A stretch of DNA of 8,359 nucleotides, from the NCBI GenBank assembly GCA_002314675.1, contig DCGZ01000024.1, positions 3,535 to 11,893 on the forward strand, read 5' to 3'. A model generated the notes under the pieces. It did no database searches. It was not told where the DNA came from and saw only the letters and a program-made list of their open reading frames with translations. Within the stretch, counting starts at the first letter, position 1. Each line of letters starts with the position of its first letter. The translations under genes were made by a program, and so were the position numbers. The stretch comes from Fibrobacter sp. UBA1765. Lineage in GTDB: Bacteria > Fibrobacterota > Fibrobacteria > Fibrobacterales > Fibrobacteraceae. Shown here piece after piece: positions 5,904 to 8,359 of the stretch.

Positions 5904-7745
5904 TTACTTCTTTGCAGCTGTGGTATCGCTTTCGGCAACAGGGCAGCCGTCTTCGAATACGAAGCGGTTCTTGTCGATGCCTACGATTTTGGAACTTACG
6001 TTTGCACCATTCTTGAACTGGATGTCCCCGAGAGCGCCCTTGAAGCTACCCTTTTGGCGTATCGCCTTTGCGAGGTCGCCGTTAGCAGACTTCATTGTAG
6101 AGATGACTACGTTTGTTGCGTCGTAGGTAAGGACGGCAACATTGTCTTCAGTCGGCTTTTCACCCCATTTTTCTTCGAATGCCTTGGAGAACTTTTTGTA
6201 TGGTTCGCTATCGGTTGCAAGGTCTGCTGCAGGCACGCTAAAGAAGCTGCCGTTTGCATGGTGCTTGGCGTTTGCAAGAAGTTCGCGACCGTACCAGCCG
6301 GAAGTACCAAGGACCATGTTTGCTGAAAGCTTGTTGAATGCGAGCTGGCCAAGCATAAGGCCCGCATCGCTTGGGTTCGTGGCTGGCATGAATATTGCCG
6401 GGAACCTTGCGGAGGAATCCTTCATGAAGTCCTTGCGTTCCTTGGCATTGACTGCGTTAATGTCGTCTGCGCCGCGGGCTATGTTCTTTTTGCGGTTCAA
6501 TTGCTTAAAGCGGTTTGCACGGAGGAGGTCGAATTCCGACTTGTAGTCTGGGCGGCCTTCTGTGTATGTCTGGTAAGCGACAACCTTTGCGCCACGCTTT
6601 TCTACAGCCTGCGTAAAGCTCTGTACCATGGCGTTACCGTAGTCGCCGAGCGGGCTCATGACTGCGAATTCACGAACGTTGAAGCAATCGATTGCGTAGT
6701 TTGCGATGCTCTTTGCAAGGTGGCTCATGGTAAGGTTCATCTGGAAAATGTTTGGACCCATTTGAGCGATGCCATCGTCGGTTGCAGTCGGTGTGATCAT
6801 CGGGATCTTTGTGAAGTTGCTGCCGAGCCAGGAAGCGATTGTTGCGGAAGGTGCGCTCATGATAGGGCCGACAATAGCCACGACGCTATCCTGGTTGATT
6901 GCCTTTTGAACATGCTTGAGAGCCGTAAAGGCGTCTGCGCGGGTATCTGCGATACGGATGTTTGCGTTGTCGCTGATATTTGCCTGTTCAAAGGCAAGGA
7001 GAGCACCGTGAATTGCAGCAATGCCAAATTCAGAGAATTCGCCGGAGAGCGGAGCAAGAACAAGGATGGTCGGGCGCCCGGCACCCTGGCCTTCAAGTGA
7101 ACTTATGCCCTTTTCGGCGGTTTCTTGCAAGCGTTCAGAAATGCCTTCACGCTTAAGGACCTTGTTGTACCAGTAGCGGGCGGCCTTGTAACGGCGGTCG
7201 TTCTGGGATTCACGGCCAAGCTGGAGTTCAAGCCAGCCGTTAACATCCTTGTCTACGGGATACTTGTCGAGAAGCGCCTGGAGCTCTTCTGCCGGCATGA
7301 GGGATGCTGCAAGAGTCTGGATGGCGACATCGCGAGCACGTGCGCGTGCAGCGGAATTCTTTGTATATGCAAGAACATTTAAAAGCTGTTCTACACCTTC
7401 GTAGACATAGCCTTTTTCAATTTGGCCGATCGCGCTTAGGACTTCCATACGTTCGCGGTATGGGGAATCGACGTGGTATTCAACAAACTTTTCGGCAAGT
7501 GCCTTTGCCTCTTCTTTTTTGCCGCTACGCATTTGGCATTCGGCAAGCATGACTGCAGCAGCCTGCCCGGTCTGCTTTTTGAACTGCTTCTTTACGATAG
7601 GTTCAAGCAGGTTTGGAACTTCGGCACATTTGCCTGCGGATACAAGCTCCTTGGCCTTAGCAATGCTTGCGTCGGCTTCTTGAGCAAAAATTGGGTATAC
7701 AAGTGCGCTAGATAAAATTAGCGGGAAGAGGCGTGAAAATCTCAT
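5904..7745 (-). CDS. TPR + type I periplasmic-binding-fold protein, LpoA-like
   Basis: This 613-residue envelope protein has a Sec signal peptide (MRFSRLFPLILSSALVYPIFA, cleavage likely 21/22) without a lipobox. Residues ~25-215 are helical TPR-like repeats (KAKELVSAGKCAEV, CQMRSGKKEEAKALAEKF, RYKAARYWYNKVLKRE). Residues ~225-600 are a Peripla_BP_6/LivK-type fold: PTILVLAPLSGEFSEFG, DSVVAIVGPIMSAPS, FTKIPMITPTATD, FAVMSPLGDYG and VLTYDATNVV. A basic, polar insert (~414-447) interrupts the second lobe. The order of domains matches LpoA, the lipoprotein activator of penicillin-binding protein 1A, but the missing lipid-anchor cysteine differs. A ligand-sensing role is the alternative. The start is set at ATG 7743-7745: it overlaps the upstream stop as ATGA, has AGGA at 7752-7755 with a 6-nt spacer, and begins a clean signal peptide. 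Architecture is confident; activity is inferred. Confidence 0.9.
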   Translation of the reverse strand: MRFSRLFPLILSSALVYPIFAQEADASIAKAKELVSAGKCAEVPNLLEPIVKKQFKKQTGQAAAVMLAECQMRSGKKEEAKALAEKFVEYHVDSPYRERMEVLSAIGQIEKGYVYEGVEQLLNVLAYTKNSAARARARDVAIQTLAASLMPAEELQALLDKYPVDKDVNGWLELQLGRESQNDRRYKAARYWYNKVLKREGISERLQETAEKGISSLEGQGAGRPTILVLAPLSGEFSEFGIAAIHGALLAFEQANISDNANIRIADTRADAFTALKHVQKAINQDSVVAIVGPIMSAPSATIASWLGSNFTKIPMITPTATDDGIAQMGPNIFQMNLTMSHLAKSIANYAIDCFNVREFAVMSPLGDYGNAMVQSFTQAVEKRGAKVVAYQTYTEGRPDYKSEFDLLRANRFKQLNRKKNIARGADDINAVNAKERKDFMKDSSARFPAIFMPATNPSDAGLMLGQLAFNKLSANMVLGTSGWYGRELLANAKHHANGSFFSVPAADLATDSEPYKKFSKAFEEKWGEKPTEDNVAVLTYDATNVVISTMKSANGDLAKAIRQKGSFKGALGDIQFKNGANVSSKIVGIDKNRFVFEDGCPVAESDTTAAKK

Positions 7746-8050
7746 TCTACATCCTGAATGACAAAACATTCTTTCTTAATGGACTTTTGAAGACTTTCAG
7801 GCAGTTTTGCCCAGTCTACGATATCGACTCTGAATGACAATTCGCTTTCGCTAAAAGCCTTTTCTACTGCTACCATTTCTTCTAGTGGGAGCGGCTTCTC
7901 GGAAACTATTGCAATATCCAGGTCGGATTCTGGTGTAATGTTCACTCCTGAAACGCGTGAACCGTATGCAAGTACCTGAAGCCCTTCGAAGTGGACTTTT
8001 AGAATGCGTTGTACGGTTTCTAGTTCTGAAGGTTCCAATAATATAGCCAT
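7742..8050 (-). CDS. Minimal nucleotidyltransferase (MNT/NTP_transf_2), no HEPN partner seen
   Basis: This 102-residue cytoplasmic protein is made up almost wholly of one minimal polymerase-beta-type nucleotidyltransferase domain. The signature GSRVSG (30-35) is followed by SDLDIAI (42-48) with Asp43 and Asp45, and the third metal-binding Asp is Asp76 in FRVDIVDW. The full catalytic triad is thus present. Relatives transfer nucleotides to protein or small-molecule targets; many (MntA) AMPylate a HEPN toxin (HepT) encoded next door. No HEPN gene lies beside this one here. Its stop overlaps the start of the LpoA-like gene by 4 nt. ATG 8048-8050 is preferred over TTG 8075-8077: neither has a Shine-Dalgarno, but the domain begins only after the ATG. 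The ATG follows an AT-rich block that may be a promoter, so the message could be nearly leaderless. Family call is firm; substrate is unknown. Confidence 0.88.
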   Translation of the reverse strand: MAILLEPSELETVQRILKVHFEGLQVLAYGSRVSGVNITPESDLDIAIVSEKPLPLEEMVAVEKAFSESELSFRVDIVDWAKLPESLQKSIKKECFVIQDVE

Positions 8051-8093
8051 ATAGGTAAATATAGCATAATCGCGCAAGGCCGGGAAATGCCAG
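8051..8093 (-). promoter_or_regulatory. Possible promoter immediately upstream of the nucleotidyltransferase
   Basis: On the minus strand two -10-like words precede the ATG. TATATT (complement of 8058-8063) matches the sigma-70 consensus at five of six bases, with a weak TTCCCG 17 nt upstream. TATGCT (complement of 8063-8068) has CTGGCA (complement of 8088-8093) 19 nt upstream. Either would put the transcript start within about ten nucleotides of the ATG, which agrees with the lack of a Shine-Dalgarno. Promoter rules for this lineage are uncertain, so this is tentative. Confidence 0.25.
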
Positions 8094-8193
8094 GTCGATT
8101 GGTATTAGGTGACTTTGGTGTTTATGAAATATGCGAAAATCGGTCGATGACTTTTGTAAATATTTTTAAACAAGTTGAGTGTAGCGGGCCGGG

Positions 8194-8213
8194 GCCTGAC
8201 GCGGTCGCAAGGC
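8194..8213 (-). other. GC-rich hairpin after the right-edge gene
   Basis: In the minus-strand RNA, GCCUUGCG-ACCG-CGUCAGGC folds as eight stacked positions (one mismatch, one G-U) with a 4-nt loop, starting 10 nt past the stop at 8224. It lies in a strongly GC-rich patch (about 8184-8213) amid AT-rich sequence. No T-run follows directly, only TTGTTTAAAAATATTT about 20 nt later, so it is not a standard terminator. It may protect the 3' end of the message. The rest of 8078-8223 shows nothing recognisable apart from the promoter candidate listed above. Confidence 0.3.
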
Positions 8214-8223
8214 TCAATGTCTT

Positions 8224-8359
8224 TTACAGCGCCTTGATTTCTTCGGGAGTGAGGCCTGTTCGCTTGGCGATTGCCTCTAACGGAAAACCATCATCACGGA
8301 ACCCCTTGGCAAGTTCCTTGTTCTTGGCATCAGCACCTTCTTCCTTTCCCTGCAGGTAG
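8224..8359 (-). CDS. C-terminal tail of a probable Rpn-family nuclease/putative transposase (partial)
   Basis: The last 44 codons of a gene that runs off the right edge, in frame from 8358 to the TAA at 8224-8226. The peptide begins YLQGKEEGADAKNKELAKG and ends in GFPLEAIAKRTGLTPEEIKAL. A charged helix (QGKEEGxxAK) followed by a short helix-turn-helix-like segment (PLEAIAKRTGLTPEEIKAL) is the usual C-terminal end of Rpn-family (PD-(D/E)XK, recombination-promoting nuclease/transposase_31) proteins, which are often multicopy. The catalytic domain is outside the window, so its integrity cannot be judged. Similar tails occur on some other proteins, hence moderate confidence. It ends 174 nt before the nucleotidyltransferase start, on the same strand. 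Confidence 0.55.
   Translation of the reverse strand, partial: YLQGKEEGADAKNKELAKGFRDDGFPLEAIAKRTGLTPEEIKAL

Noticed and set aside
6501..7100. 199-codon plus-strand open frame opposite the LpoA-like gene
   Set aside because: It lies wholly inside a clear coding region on the other strand and yields a Cys/Val-rich sequence without domain features.
7746..7769. Upstream ATG eight codons earlier for the LpoA-like protein
   Set aside because: It would deepen the overlap with the nucleotidyltransferase, lacks a ribosome binding site, and adds MFCHSGCR in front of a normal signal peptide.
8051..8077. TTG start extending the nucleotidyltransferase by nine residues
   Set aside because: It has no Shine-Dalgarno, is a rare start codon, and would make the -10-like AT-rich block coding. 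The ATG at 8050 already includes the whole domain.
8087..8359. 90-codon plus-strand open frame at the right edge
   Set aside because: Over 8224-8359 it is antisense to the Rpn-like tail, which reads as a coherent charged helix plus helix-turn-helix-like end. The rest crosses intergenic sequence.
1..8359. tRNA, rRNA, CRISPR array, insertion sequence ends or attachment sites
   Set aside because: Looked for on both strands by eye; no cloverleaf, regularly spaced repeats with spacers, or terminal inverted repeats with a transposase were found.

Overview
The window comes from a Gram-negative-type (diderm) bacterium with moderate GC content. It holds an outer-membrane barrel, a lipoprotein with a lipobox, and two further Sec-exported envelope proteins. 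The mix of protein styles suggests Fibrobacter or a close relative: a Bacteroidota/Fibrobacterota-type metal-chelate/B12 binding lipoprotein, a cyclic-nucleotide-fold + PATAN (DUF4388) protein, a TPR + type I periplasmic-binding-fold protein, and an Rpn-nuclease-like C-terminal tail. That assignment is an inference from protein appearance, not from a marker gene. No rRNA, tRNA, CRISPR array, insertion sequence or phage gene was seen.

Layout. (1) Positions 1-60 carry only a degenerate heptamer repeat, and 61-94 a strong bidirectional terminator. (2) A three-gene unit on the minus strand (3191 down to 108) encodes an orphan substrate-binding lipoprotein, a cNMP-fold/PATAN protein that starts 4 nt after it, and purM (AIR synthetase). 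(3) A short divergent region (3192-3259) separates it from one plus-strand gene, an exported beta-barrel protein (3260-4144). (4) A bidirectional terminator (4158-4197) lies between that gene and a second minus-strand unit. (5) In transcription order the second unit is a minimal nucleotidyltransferase, overlapped by 4 nt with a TPR + periplasmic-binding-fold protein resembling LpoA-type penicillin-binding-protein activators, then a TPR exported protein (9 nt gap), then a NYN-domain (PIN-like) protein (83 nt gap). (6) At the right edge is the C-terminal tail of a minus-strand protein that looks like an Rpn-family nuclease/transposase.

How the genes fit together. purM is the only textbook metabolic enzyme. 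The LpoA-like and TPR proteins form an envelope pair in adjoining reading frames. The genes on either side of that pair, a nucleotidyltransferase and a NYN protein, belong to families that act on nucleotides or RNA. Whether the four genes form one functional system is open. The hard sequence evidence is the 4-nt overlap, the 9-nt gap, and the absence of any convincing terminator before 4197. Three starts are better placed than the longest open frames suggest: the barrel gene at 3260, the LpoA-like gene at 7745 and the nucleotidyltransferase at 8050.
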